Of a stretch of 64,000 nucleotides of DNA, positions 56,176 through 64,000 are shown piece after piece. Below the pieces are notes generated by a model that saw only the letters and a program-made list of their open reading frames with translations, ran no database searches and was not told where the DNA came from. The number at the start of each line of letters is the position of its first letter. The first letter of the stretch is position 1. The position numbers and the translations under genes are program-made. This stretch comes from Bin87 sp965219925 (GTDB lineage: Bacteria > Chloroflexota > Dehalococcoidia > Lucifugimonadales > UBA3495): the NCBI GenBank assembly GCA_965219925.1, contig OZ244795.1:4277847-4341846 (forward strand), written 5' to 3'.

Positions 56176-56901
56176 CGGGTCGATTCCGGTAGGGGGCAGG
56201 ATCGTACGCTAAGGGGAAAGGCGCCGGTTCGGCATGTTCCACCTCTCCGTTATCCATTCATCCCGGCAGGCGCGACGCTGTCCGTAAGGGGATCGTCCAG
56301 CGGACGGCGCAGTCGGTCGCCCCGACCCCCGCCAAACCGGAGCCAGCAGCGTCTCATATGCAGGTTCGGAAACAATTGCGGAAGCGGGACCCTATCCGTA
56401 CACTTCCCCCATGACGGCAACGCTCATCGGATACGCGCGCTGTTCCACCGACCGGCAGGATCCGGCGGCCCAGCGCCAGGCGCTCCTGGAGCTGGGCGTC
56501 GTCGAGGATCGCATCTACACCGATCACGGCCTCGCCGGCACCACCCGCGCCGACCCGGCCCTCGGCCGGGCCCTCTACGACCCGGCGATCCCATGGGAAA
56601 GCTGTTCTTCAATATCCTCGCCACCTTCGCCGAGTTCGAAACCGATCTCATCCGCAGGCGCCCCCGCGAGGGCATGGCCATCGCCCGCGCCAGGGGGAAA
56701 TTGCGCGGCAAGCAGCCCAAACTGTCCGACCGACCGCAGCGGGAACTCTGCCGCAGGCATGCCACCGGCGAGTATTCCATCAGCGATCTCGCCGAACTCT
56801 GCTCCGTCTCCAGACCAACCGTCTATCGCACACTCAACCGACCCCATTCCCCTTAGCGTGCGATTTAGCGTACGATCCTGCCACCTACCGGAATCGACCC
56901 G
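56176..56901. mobile_element. Miniature Tn3-like element (726 bp)
   Basis: Inverted repeats of 37 bp (56176-56212 and 56865-56901) match at 36 positions and carry the Tn3-family inner end TACGCTAAG. No transposase is present; only a deleted resolvase lies inside, so this is a non-autonomous Tn3 derivative. No matching 5-bp target duplication was found. Confidence 0.75.
56411..56856 (+). pseudogene. Tn3-type serine resolvase with internal deletion
   Basis: Starts MTATLIGYARCSTDRQDPAA (catalytic Ser in the first strand), continues to GLAGTTRADPALGRALYDPA, then changes frame to MGKLFFNILATFAEFETDLI, GKLRGKQPKLSDRPQ and an HTH (YSISDLAELCSVSRPTVYRT). About 60 residues of the catalytic domain between GLGRA-like and LYDPADP-like motifs are missing, so it is inactive. 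Confidence 0.85.
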
Positions 56902-57011
56902 CACATCTCGTTGGCGACGGCGATGCGGGCCCGCTTGGTCCAGAAGTCCCGTGAGTCCTTACCGGCCGTCTCCAACGTCACGTCGGGGCGCATTTGGATC
57001 GCAAAGGCCAT
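56902..57011 (-). pseudogene. N-terminal stub of an unknown gene
   Basis: From ATG 57011 (GGGGAAA upstream) the frame reads MAFAIQMRPDVTLETAGKDS, RDFWTKRARIAVANEM and then enters the Tn3-like repeat. The rest of the gene is not found next to the other end. Unknown function. Confidence 0.45.
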
Positions 57012-57142
57012 TTTCCCCTACTCTGGTCCTTACTTTATGTCGAATCTGCATCTGAAGGTTAATTACGCGTTAATATAGACACATCGTCCGTATTTGCTTT
57101 CTCTCTCACTCTCGCGCGCTCTTTTCCTCTTCCCTGGCCCCA

Positions 57143-57408
57143 TTACGCCTCAGGCATCAGGGGCAGGGGCACCGTGCTGCGGCCTATGTCCATGGCAACG
57201 TTGACCTCCTGGGCAACCTCATCGCGCATGGCCCTGAGACGCGCGGTGCGGTTCCCCCACACACGTGGGCGGTAGGCAGTACCTTCGAGTACGAGCTCGA
57301 CTTCACGGTCGTCACGCACCAGCTGTACGGCTCGGCGAAACCTTCTGCGTCCATTTACCGTAATTTTGCGCTGTGCTGTCTGGACTGTTCCGGGTGGGGT
57401 GATTTCAT
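57143..57408 (-). CDS. Hypothetical small protein, likely one-base frameshift
   Basis: ATG 57408 overlaps the stop of the preceding gene (ATGA). It codes MKSPHPEQSRQHSAK, then a stop; one extra A in the AAAA run near 57362 would continue into ITVNGRRRFRRAVQLVRDDR, EVELVLEGTAYRPRVWGNRT and end LPLMPEA. The long protein-like second part supports a real gene of about 88 residues, basic, of unknown function. Confidence 0.45.
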
Positions 57409-57865
57409 CTTTGTTGGTTCTCTAGGACGGCCTCTGCTCGGTGCATCTCTGCGGGCTCGTGCAGCCAGCAATTGGGGGTCTGGACGATGCTGCCGCGGGG
57501 AGTGCTCAGATTCCGCGGCGCCTGGGCTACAAGAACTGTCCGCAACCGCCTGGCCTGCAGGTTGTTGAGGCCTGATTTGATGCAGCGGACGGTGTATGGG
57601 ACTCGCGCCGCGTGTTCCATGACGAAGACGTTGGGGGCCCAGCTGTCGATGTGGGCGGCCAGCGAGGCGGCGCGGTAGAAGACCGATTCCTTGGTGTAGC
57701 CGAGATATTTGCATCGGTCGTAGAAGTCGATGGCGAATACGGTGTGATCGTCTTCCTCGCCGGGCAAGAGCGGAAGCGGTCGGCGCTCCACCAGTCCCGG
57801 GCGAAGTCGGCGTCGGTAAGCGGTTCGGCGGTGGCGAGGGTTATATCTACCGCTGATGTTTCCAT
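57405..57865 (-). CDS. Hypothetical protein, likely frameshifted
   Basis: ATG 57865 (GGAG upstream) codes METSAVDITLATAEPLTDAD, FARDWWSADRFRS; the frame then shifts near 57770 to LLPGEEDDHTVFAIDFYDRC, ESVFYRAASLAAHIDSWAPN, VFVMEHAARVPYTVRCIKSG and ends AEAVLENQQR. The joined product is about 150 residues with no recognised domain. It is translationally coupled to the next small gene. A frameshift error or programmed shift is possible. Confidence 0.45.
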
Positions 57866-58332
57866 GTGCCGGCTCCGAGTTTCGGTTTGGTTGTCGGGTT
57901 GTTGTTGAGTTAACTTTAGCGATTGCCCTCCCAGTTATCTCTGCGCCGCCTAGTAAATGTCGCTGTTCCTGGTCGGCGACAGAAGTTCAAGCGTTCGGAG
58001 CGGGTCGGCCGTGGGTTGATTTTCAGCCCTATGAAAGGCGACGGGTGGTACAGTTTTCCACCGCCCAAACCAGGCGATCGGGCCGCCCGCGGGGTACATT
58101 TTCTCTCCGTCCTTTATACCGGGTAGCAGCGCATACCGATCCGTCCACCGCGGGCGGGCAGTTCGTCCGCCGCACTGCCCGCAACGGTAAGACCATTCTA
58201 TTTGCCCTCCCTGCGCCAGCGTAAGCCCCAGGCGTCATCAAATTGCGCCCGCTGGCCACGGATCAGCCCGGAAGCCGCGGCAACGGTGGGGTACAATTGC
58301 CGTCGCCATTCCCTCTTCAGGAGCGTCCATCT
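57866..58332. other. Intergenic, nothing recognised
   Basis: No gene, repeat or clear signal seen; the right end holds the upstream region of the DUF5679 gene. Confidence 0.4.
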
Positions 58333-58500
58333 ATGACCACCCCGTCCGAAGCCGTGGAGATTTACTGCGTCAAGTGCAAGGCCCGAACCGGGTCAAAGGA
58401 CATCGAGGCCGTCACCATGAAGAACGGCCGGCCCGCCACCCGGTCCATCTGCGTGGACTGCGGCACCAGGAAGTTCCGCATCGGCGTTCTCCCCCGATGA
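58333..58500 (+). CDS. DUF5679 zinc-ribbon protein
   Basis: A 55-residue zinc ribbon: EIYCVKCKARTGSKDIEAVT, MKNGRPATRSICVDCGTRKF, RIGVLPR. Two CxxC pairs bind zinc, and the MKNGRPAT centre is the family hallmark. Seen in Actinobacteria, Chloroflexi and archaea; function unknown. It lies 50 bases before another short gene in the same direction. Confidence 0.88.
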   Translation: MTTPSEAVEIYCVKCKARTGSKDIEAVTMKNGRPATRSICVDCGTRKFRIGVLPR

Positions 58501-58549
58501 GACGCCGCGTCGCGGATCCCATGACCCGCTGGCACGTCCCTCGGACATC

Positions 58550-58840
58550 ATGGCACTGGACCTGAGCCTAACCACCCGCCAGTTGCTGTCTGCCCTGAAC
58601 GATGTGGCCTTGGCCAGCCGCTCCCACGCCCTGCGGCTGAACTACACCCTGGAGCGCGGGCTCAACCTATCCGCCGACGCGGCCACCCGGCGCACCGCCG
58701 CGGTGGGCCGCCGCCCTTACCTCTCCGCCCGCATCGGCCCCGAGGGCCTGCTGGGCAGTCGCCCGCCGCCGGCCAGCCCGACCACCGGCCCGGTCAGCCC
58801 ATCCCGCCGCCGCCCGCCTGAACAACCCCGTCGGCGCTAA
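58550..58840 (+). CDS. Hypothetical basic protein
   Basis: A 96-residue frame starting MALDLSLTTRQLLSALNDVA, with an amphipathic N-terminal half and a Pro/Arg-rich tail. It follows the DUF5679 gene closely and may be co-transcribed. No family recognised and no strong ribosome-binding site; moderate doubt. Confidence 0.4.
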   Translation: MALDLSLTTRQLLSALNDVALASRSHALRLNYTLERGLNLSADAATRRTAAVGRRPYLSARIGPEGLLGSRPPPASPTTGPVSPSRRRPPEQPRRR

Positions 58841-58973
58841 CCGCGCTGACATCCCCGCCGTTGGAACGGGCCTCCCGTTGTGCGACAATTACCCCGGCGG
58901 GCCGGTTTGCGCCCGTGCTCAGTACGGGCGACCCCACCGTAGACCTTCCGCCGTGGGGCAGCCGATGGTGTAA

Positions 58974-59245
58974 CGACGGAAACCCATCGTCAATGAACTC
59001 GCCCTGGCCGACGCCCTAGACCAGCTGGTCAACCTGATCGAGGAGCTGCGGGTCGACGTGAACCTCCGCGTGGAGATCACCACCGATGAGACCGAGTTGG
59101 TTAAGCTGACCTTCTCCGCACTCCCGACGTAGGCTTCCCCCTGCAGCGCGAGGTCCGCGACCTTCCCGGACAGGTGGTCCGCCGCGTCTGGAACGAGGGC
59201 CTCCGCGACTACGAGACTCCGTACCGCTCCGGCGACTCCGTCTGA
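58974..59245 (+). pseudogene. Small hypothetical gene, frameshifted
   Basis: Frame one, without a clear start, reads VNELALADALDQLVNLIEEL, RVDVNLRVEITTDETELVKL, TFSA and stops at 59132. Frame two continues VGFPLQREVRDLPGQVVRRV, WNEGLRDYETPYRSGDSV to 59245. Together they look like one coding region with a one-base shift. A short similar segment (NEGFRDYDTPF) recurs at 59640-59680. Confidence 0.4.
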
Positions 59246-59787
59246 CTCTGGACACGCCGCGGCATGCACACTCCGAGCCAGCGCAGTACGGCGTAACGCC
59301 TAACTAAAGCCGGCGAGCACGTCATCATCACAGCACTCCGGCGCAACCCCGCACCCTCGTCGGCCATGACCATGGCGCCTCAAATCTACCCGGTAACGTC
59401 ATCAAACCCACCTGGGTTCCAGCGGTCGCCAGCGATGGCCTCCAGGTCTCCCCAGTCAGCCTGACCCTCGGTAACGCCAGCTTCCCCCGCAGCTCGCCAA
59501 CCTAGTCTCGCGGGGTAGACCAGGCCGCTTGTGAGTAGACAATCAGCCTGATCTGCACGGGGTAGCGTCATTAATTTCATCAGGCCGGGCCGGCAAGTCT
59601 ATGATCAAGTCTGCAACCTCTCCTGCTCACAACGTAATCGAACGAAGGCTTCCGCGACTACGACACCCCGTTTTGCACCGGCGACGCCTTCCGCAAACGG
59701 CGGTCGTCCCAGGTAAGTCCACCTGGCGGGACACGGGCCAGCTGGGACATCTTTCGGGATCGCCTTGGCCCCTGTCTGATGGTGGTG
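59246..59787. other. Intergenic with a partial duplicate
   Basis: No intact gene. 59640-59720 reads NEGFRDYDTPFCTGDAFRKR, a diverged copy of the end of the preceding small gene. Confidence 0.35.
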
Positions 59788-60548
59788 CTACAGGGTCCTT
59801 CGCTTTTCAGTAGGCTGAACCACCGAAATGGGACACCAAAACACGCGCCTTGTTCCCACGTTCTCGTTCCCTTGACGCGACCGAGCCTCCCGCTCACCCA
59901 CCATCACACCTGTCCCCACGTTATGCGCCCGTAGTTCCGTCATCTTCATGCGGAAGCCCGGGCTCCCCTGCGTTCCCTTCACCCGGTTGCAGTATGGGCA
60001 CAGCAACTGCAGATTCCGGACCTCGTGCTCCCCGTCGTCGCTCAGCGCCACAATGTGGTCCACCTCGAACCTGAGATGATGCGGATGGTGGAAGCCGCAG
60101 CCGGTTGCCGGCATCGTCAGCCGCCTTGCCGGCCCGGGCGCCGCCAGTGCGGTCCACGTTCGCAGACAACGATCGCCGCCTCCTGCAATGCCTTCCCAGC
60201 CTCGATTGTCGCCGCCGGATCCCCAGCGGCCTTGGCCGTGTCCAGCCGGAACGCTGCCCACCACAACCCCGACAGTGGATCGGGGTTGGCTCCGGCGACA
60301 CCGGCCCAGGGCTGTTGCTGGGGTTGCCAGTTGGCGGCGGCCCGGTGCTCCCGGGCCGCCGCCGTCATGGCCTCGGCGGCAGCCAACAGCTCCCGCAGCA
60401 GCGCTACTTCTTGGTCCGAAGGCGGACCGTCCTCGTCGGACCCACGACGCACCAATGCCCGTTTGCCTTACCGTACGGCCGCCCTGGCCAATTGCGCCCG
60501 GGTGCGGGTGTGCGCTTTCCGCAGCTCCGGAATGCTCGCAGTGGTCAT
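59788..60548 (-). pseudogene. HNH endonuclease gene, stop and frameshift
   Basis: From ATG 60548 the frame reads MTTASIPELRKAHTRTRAQL, ARAAVR, an in-frame TAA, then QEVALLRELLAAAEAMTAAA and ALQEAAIVVCERGPHW. A shift near 60110 leads into the HNH core HHLRFEVDHIVALSDDGEHE, VRNLQLLCPYCNRVKGTQG. The first CxxC of the zinc site is lost at the shift. Probably a decayed solitary HNH nuclease. Confidence 0.6.
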
Positions 60549-60682
60549 TCGGTTACTCCGCGCTCCGTATTCCTTCCCAATCGGATCATATTTTCGCCAA
60601 TCCACCAGACTGTCGTCAACACCATCCGCCCCTGAACCGGCCCGCAGTTGCCCTCCCAGTACCTAGTATTACAACGACGTAC

Positions 60683-60834
60683 CTAAACTAAAGCCAAGGT
60701 GGGATGTACATTTAAGTGGCGATGATGATCAGCTGGGTTAAGTCCGTGAATCCCTCTCATCCGTACTCGGAGAACGACCCGGCTCCGTCGTTTGACCCCC
60801 ACCATCTGCGCATTTCACCTTGGCTTTAGTTTAG
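60683..60834 (+). mobile_element. IS630-derived MITE, copy 2
   Basis: Near-identical to 27209-27361 and 62316-62467. It is flanked on both sides by TATTACAACGACG (60667-60679 and 60835-60847), the end of the adjacent IS701. Confidence 0.9.
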
Positions 60835-60849
60835 TATTACAACGACGGT

Positions 60850-62244
60850 TCATGGAGGGAGGCCGGAGGTGTTACGGCCAAGGGCAGCGCGGCGTTTCTG
60901 GTGAGAGCAGCTGGCCCGTTCGTTGCGCTCCTGGATATCTGTCAGCCATAGCAGCAGTTCTTCCGGGCCGAACCGCTCTTTGGGCAGGAGCTCACGCACC
61001 ACTCGGTACACCTGGGGCCTGGTGATCAGGGGCATCTTTTCCCCATCCTGTTGCAGGGTCAACAGGAACGCCCCGGCCAGAAGGCACATGGCGATGTGGT
61101 GATGCCAACCCGCCCAGAGCCTGCCCCGTACTTGATGCGGGGTGCGGGTCTCGTATTCGTCCAGGCCCACGTCGCTCTTCTCGGTCTCGAACTCGGTTTC
61201 AATGCGCCAGCGGGAGCCGCCCACATAGGCCAAGGTCTCCAGAGATGCATCTGGGGGTGCGTTGGACAGGTAGTAGCGGGGCTCGCTGCCGTCCCGGTTC
61301 TGGCGATAAACCGCCCACCGGACCTCAGCAGGCTTCCGCCTCCTGGTCACCCGCACCCGTTGGGCGCTGAACCGATAGACACGCGGCCCCTGGCTTCCCT
61401 GCGCTATCGTGATCTCCCGCCATGCCGCCGCCGGCAACGCCTGACTGCGCTCTGCCATGGTCTGCCACTCCTCACGCAGCGGTCTGGGTTTGCGGGGACG
61501 CCCGTTACCCTGGTAAGGCGGATCGGTCCAGGTCGGTTCCAACGGCCAGACCGTCATATCCGGCCGCACGTCCCAGACGTACAGCATTCCCGTTGCCGCC
61601 AGTCCCTCCCGCAACGCGGGAGACATCCCGAAGGCTGAATCTCCGGCCACCCACTGGGCCTTGAGGTATCCTCTGGCCTGGGCTTCCTCCACAATCTCCA
61701 AGGCCAACTCCGTCTTGCTTCGGTACCCCCGTCGGTGCGCTGGCACCCCCGCCACCACGCAGCGGTCCCCGTCCCCAGTCCACTCCTCCGGCAGATACAG
61801 CCGCTTGTCCACCAGCGCTCTGCCCTTGGGTCCCACGTGCGCCAGAAACACCCCAGCCTGGCAGCTGGCGATCTTGTCTAACGCCCCGCAGTACTGCCTG
61901 GCCACTCCCACCGACTGCACCCCCTGCTTGGGAAAATCGCTGCCGTCCAGCACCCACACCCCCTGCAGATCATCCAATCGCGAACCCAGATACTCCTGCA
62001 ACCGGTCTATGACTGCGTCGTCGTCCCAAGGAGACTCGGCGAGAAACCGCTGTAACGCCCGTGGCGACGCCGGAACCGTTTCCGACAAATTCTCGGCGTT
62101 GCGCCGCTCTTCCGATTGCACCAGCAGGGCCTGCAGATAATGGCGGCTGTGCTCCCGGGCCTCCCTACGACCAAAGTCTGGCGTAAAGTAGTCGTGAAAA
62201 TCCTGGAAGGCTTCGGACACCCGTTCCAACGCCACCGCATCCAT
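60850..62244 (-). CDS. IS701-family transposase with palindromic in-frame insert
   Basis: A 464-residue IS4-like DDE transposase. It reads SEAFQDFHDYFTPDFGRREA, then catalytic segments WVLDGSDFPKQGVQSVGVAR, QWVAGDSAFGMSPALREGLA and IETEFETEKSDVGLDEYETR. Then TPHQVRGRL, coded by a 28-bp palindrome (61115-61142), is inserted before WAGWHHHIAM. The frame stays open, so the enzyme may be full length with nine extra residues after the Glu helix. ATG 62244 is chosen; GTG 62247 is possible. The stop lies in the terminal repeat. Confidence 0.9.
   Translation of the reverse strand: MDAVALERVSEAFQDFHDYFTPDFGRREAREHSRHYLQALLVQSEERRNAENLSETVPASPRALQRFLAESPWDDDAVIDRLQEYLGSRLDDLQGVWVLDGSDFPKQGVQSVGVARQYCGALDKIASCQAGVFLAHVGPKGRALVDKRLYLPEEWTGDGDRCVVAGVPAHRRGYRSKTELALEIVEEAQARGYLKAQWVAGDSAFGMSPALREGLAATGMLYVWDVRPDMTVWPLEPTWTDPPYQGNGRPRKPRPLREEWQTMAERSQALPAAAWREITIAQGSQGPRVYRFSAQRVRVTRRRKPAEVRWAVYRQNRDGSEPRYYLSNAPPDASLETLAYVGGSRWRIETEFETEKSDVGLDEYETRTPHQVRGRLWAGWHHHIAMCLLAGAFLLTLQQDGEKMPLITRPQVYRVVRELLPKERFGPEELLLWLTDIQERNERASCSHQKRRAALGRNTSGLPP
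61115..61142. repeat. Palindromic insert 4, in frame in IS701 transposase
   Basis: Stem CCCCG/CGGGG, loop of nine, tail GGGCAGGCTCTG family (CAGAGCCTGCCCC on the plus strand). It adds about nine codons. Confidence 0.85.
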
Positions 62245-62315
62245 CACCCTGCCCCACCTCCCGATGCCTTCGCTATCTTGCCGATTATCCTACCATGCCA
62301 ACCGTCGTTGTAATA

Positions 62316-62467
62316 CTAAACTAAAGCCAAGGTGGGATGTACATTTAAGTGGCGATGATGATCAGCTGGGTTAAGCCCGTGAATCCCTCTCATCCGTACT
62401 TGGAGAACGACCCGGCTCCGTCGTTTGACCCCCACCATCTGCGCATTTCACCTTGGCCTTAGTTTAG
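62316..62467 (+). mobile_element. IS630-derived MITE, copy 3
   Basis: Same sequence and direction as copy 2, flanked by TA on both sides (target duplication as for IS630/Tc1 elements). Confidence 0.9.
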
Positions 62468-62593
62468 TAGACCAACATTCTTGAAATGACGGGTGTGGAA
62501 TGCCAGATTGCTCGACGATAGTCTCCATAAAGCCCGGTATGGCCGGGGAAAGGCCCTGTACCAATCAACCCATCATTACAAAGATTTCGGACT

Positions 62594-63835
62594 ACTAAAC
62601 CAAAGCCAAGGTGGGATGTGCATTTGCCTGACACCGGGAATCGGACGTGAGGTCTCGTAGGAGTGCCTCAGCCCTTGATTGCAGGACCGTCCGGCAACGC
62701 CGTCTTACCTCGTCTTTCCGGCTGGCCAGCCCGGTGAGGAAACGGTTGACCCTCTCCCGTACCGCCGCCTTGCTCCCCAGGCACAGGTTGCCGGTGGCCT
62801 CCTCTCTCGCCCAGCCCCAGATGGCCTCGTCGGCGTTGAAGTCCGGACTGTAGCCCGGCAGATTCACCAGCCGCAGGTTCAGCCCAGGCGTCCTGAGGTA
62901 TTCTCTCACCGCATCGCCTCGATGCGCCGGCGCGTTGTCCCAGATCACGTTCAGCCGCTTGCCGTGTTTCTCCCGTAACTGCTTCAAGAAGGCAACCGAG
63001 GTCCCGGCGTTGCTGTTGCCCTCCAGTTCCATCCACTCCACTTCGCCCGTCTCCAGGCACACCGCCGAGTAATAGCTGGCCTTCTCCCCGTAGCTGGGGC
63101 TGGTTGAGTCCACCAATGCCGACTCTCCTCTCAGCACCCACTTGCCCCGCAGTTCGGCGTCGGCCCGGAAGTGGGCCTCGTCGGCAAAGAACACCTTGGC
63201 TCCAGTGCGCCCCGACTCGTCCCAAAAGGCGGCATACTCCGCCACGAAGGCCTCACGCTTGGATTCATTCGCTTTGACCAATCGCTTCTTGGGCCGCTTG
63301 AAGGCGAATCCCAAGCAGTGTAGATAGTTCAGACAACTGCTGCGGCACAGGCTGACACCAAAGCGTCCCGAAACAAACTGCCGCACCGCCTTCCAATACC
63401 AGTTGGCCATTTCCATGCCTGACCATGACGGCGGCAGTTGCACCGCCGCTTTCAACTCCTCTTGTTGCGCTTGGTCAATGGCGGGGGGGAACCACCGGTC
63501 TGCTCGAATAGCAGGGCCGCAGGCCCTCCCTCACCGAAGGCCGAGGCCCAGCGTCCGATGGTGTGGGGGTCCCGCTCCAGCGCTTCCGCAGTGGCCGCCG
63601 CCGTCCAACCCTGGGCCAAGAGCAACATGGCGTACCAACGCTCCCGCTCCCGGGGCGTAGGCGCCAGAATCATCCGCCGCCTGAGGTCCTTCTCTCTCAT
63701 CTGCCATCGTTCCAGCCACCGCCCTATCTCTCTCACCCCCATCAGCAACACCTCCCAACTCCCGAGGTCAGCTAACCAGTTACGGCCTCAATTTACCCCA
63801 CGCCTCTGCGCATTTCACCTTGGCTTTGGTTTAGT
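62594..63835 (-). mobile_element. IS630-family element, copy 2, complete
   Basis: Perfect 20-bp ends ACTAAACCAAAGCCAAGGTG and complement (63816-63835). It is the likely autonomous parent of the MITEs, whose ends differ from it at about two bases per side. Confidence 0.92.
62595..63751 (-). CDS. IS630 transposase, two frames (frameshift)
   Basis: Frame one from 63751 (GVREIGRWLERWQMREKDLR, ERERWYAMLLLAQGWTAAAT, FEQTGGSP) carries the HTH. At seven C (63483-63489 on the complement) the frame changes and continues with KAAVQLPPSWSGMEMANWYW, FFADEAHFRADAELRGKWVL, VIWDNAPAHRGDAV and YSPDFNADEAIWGWAREEAT (DDE). It parallels copy 1 throughout and is probably expressed by programmed frameshifting. 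Confidence 0.88.
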
Positions 63836-63919
63836 GGCCTACCACCATTGCAATGATGGATGGTAGGATGTGAAGGTCAAGTAGAAACAGGAACAAATGG
63901 GGAAGTGGTGAGGGAGGTT

Positions 63920-64000
63920 ATGGTGAAGAAGTATCGGGTAGAACTGACGGTAGAGGAACAGGAGGAACTGAAGGCATTGGTTTCCAGGGGCCGGGGGGCG
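63920..64000 (+). CDS. Start of a transposase-like gene, cut by window end
   Basis: ATG 63920 with GGGAGG seven bases upstream codes MVKKYRVELTVEEQEELKAL VSRGRG-, a start typical of IS630-type transposases of another group. Only 27 codons are in the window. Confidence 0.6.
   Translation, partial: MVKKYRVELTVEEQEELKALVSRGRGA

Larger units (their letters stand above)
60835..62315 (-). mobile_element. IS701-family element between two MITEs
   Basis: Perfect 16-bp ends TATTACAACGACGGTT (60835-60850) and complement (62300-62315). Each end directly abuts a MITE. Confidence 0.85.

Noticed and set aside
56176..56901. A site-specific integron or invertible segment
   Set aside because: The recombinase is internally deleted and the ends have the Tn3 terminal signature, so a miniature transposon fits better.

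Overview
The window reads like accessory, mobile-element-rich DNA from a high-GC, uncultured-type bacterium. No rRNA, tRNA or core housekeeping operon is present, so the host cannot be fixed. The GC-rich coding, an ImuB-DnaE2 mutasome with a GAAC-N4-GTTC (Gram-positive type) box, a DUF5679 zinc ribbon, very large secreted FN3/LRR/Calx-beta and RCC1 proteins and the set of IS families would all suit a Chloroflexota-like (SAR202/Dehalococcoidia-like) or actinobacterial-like host. This placement is weak inference.

Layout. 0-3.7 kb: the end of a PRTRC-type ubiquitin-like cassette (E2-like B, JAMM peptidase A, ThiF/E1, DUF2958 fusion) and a small HTH protein. 4-11.3 kb: one 2455-residue secreted surface protein on the minus strand. 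12.2-14.7 kb: a NarL-type histidine kinase and response regulator, then the broken end of an OmpR-type regulator. 14.7-16.6 kb: an HExxH protein, a DUF3892 protein and a protein with five 54-bp repeats.

16.8-27.0 kb: a defence island bounded by two near-identical 28-bp direct repeats. It holds Gabija (gajA-gajB), an IS630 copy and a tightly overlapped MerR regulator / N6-adenine methylase / PD-(D/E)xK protein operon with its own promoter. 27.2-30.2 kb: a MITE, decayed IS110 and TnpB pieces, a transglutaminase-like gene and small genes. 30.4-35.9 kb: a DNA-damage module (dnaE2, imuB, divergent SRAP/YedK gene) with an SOS-type box.

36-46.5 kb: IS graveyard (IS21, IS1380 split by IS110, IS66) surrounding a Septu system whose ptuA is broken. 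46.7-51.4 kb: a subtilase fused to 21 RCC1-like blades. 51.5-53.9 kb: IS1380 remnant, ISNCY-like element and the tail of a truncated gene. 54.1-55.8 kb: AAA ATPase plus PIN-like nuclease pair. 56-57 kb: a miniature Tn3-like element with a deleted resolvase. 57-60.5 kb: small genes, several frameshifted, including an HNH remnant. 60.7-64 kb: MITE, IS701, MITE, IS630 and the first codons of another gene.

Together the genes form at least four defence-like modules (Gabija, the MerR/methylase/nuclease operon, Septu, ATPase-PIN) embedded in transposons. The most unusual signal is a family of 25-28-bp palindromes with a constant GGGCAGGCTCTG tail. One sits inside each of four unrelated transposase genes, two of them in frame. 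No CRISPR array was seen. Many genes carry single-base frameshifts, so either decay is active or the assembly has indel errors.
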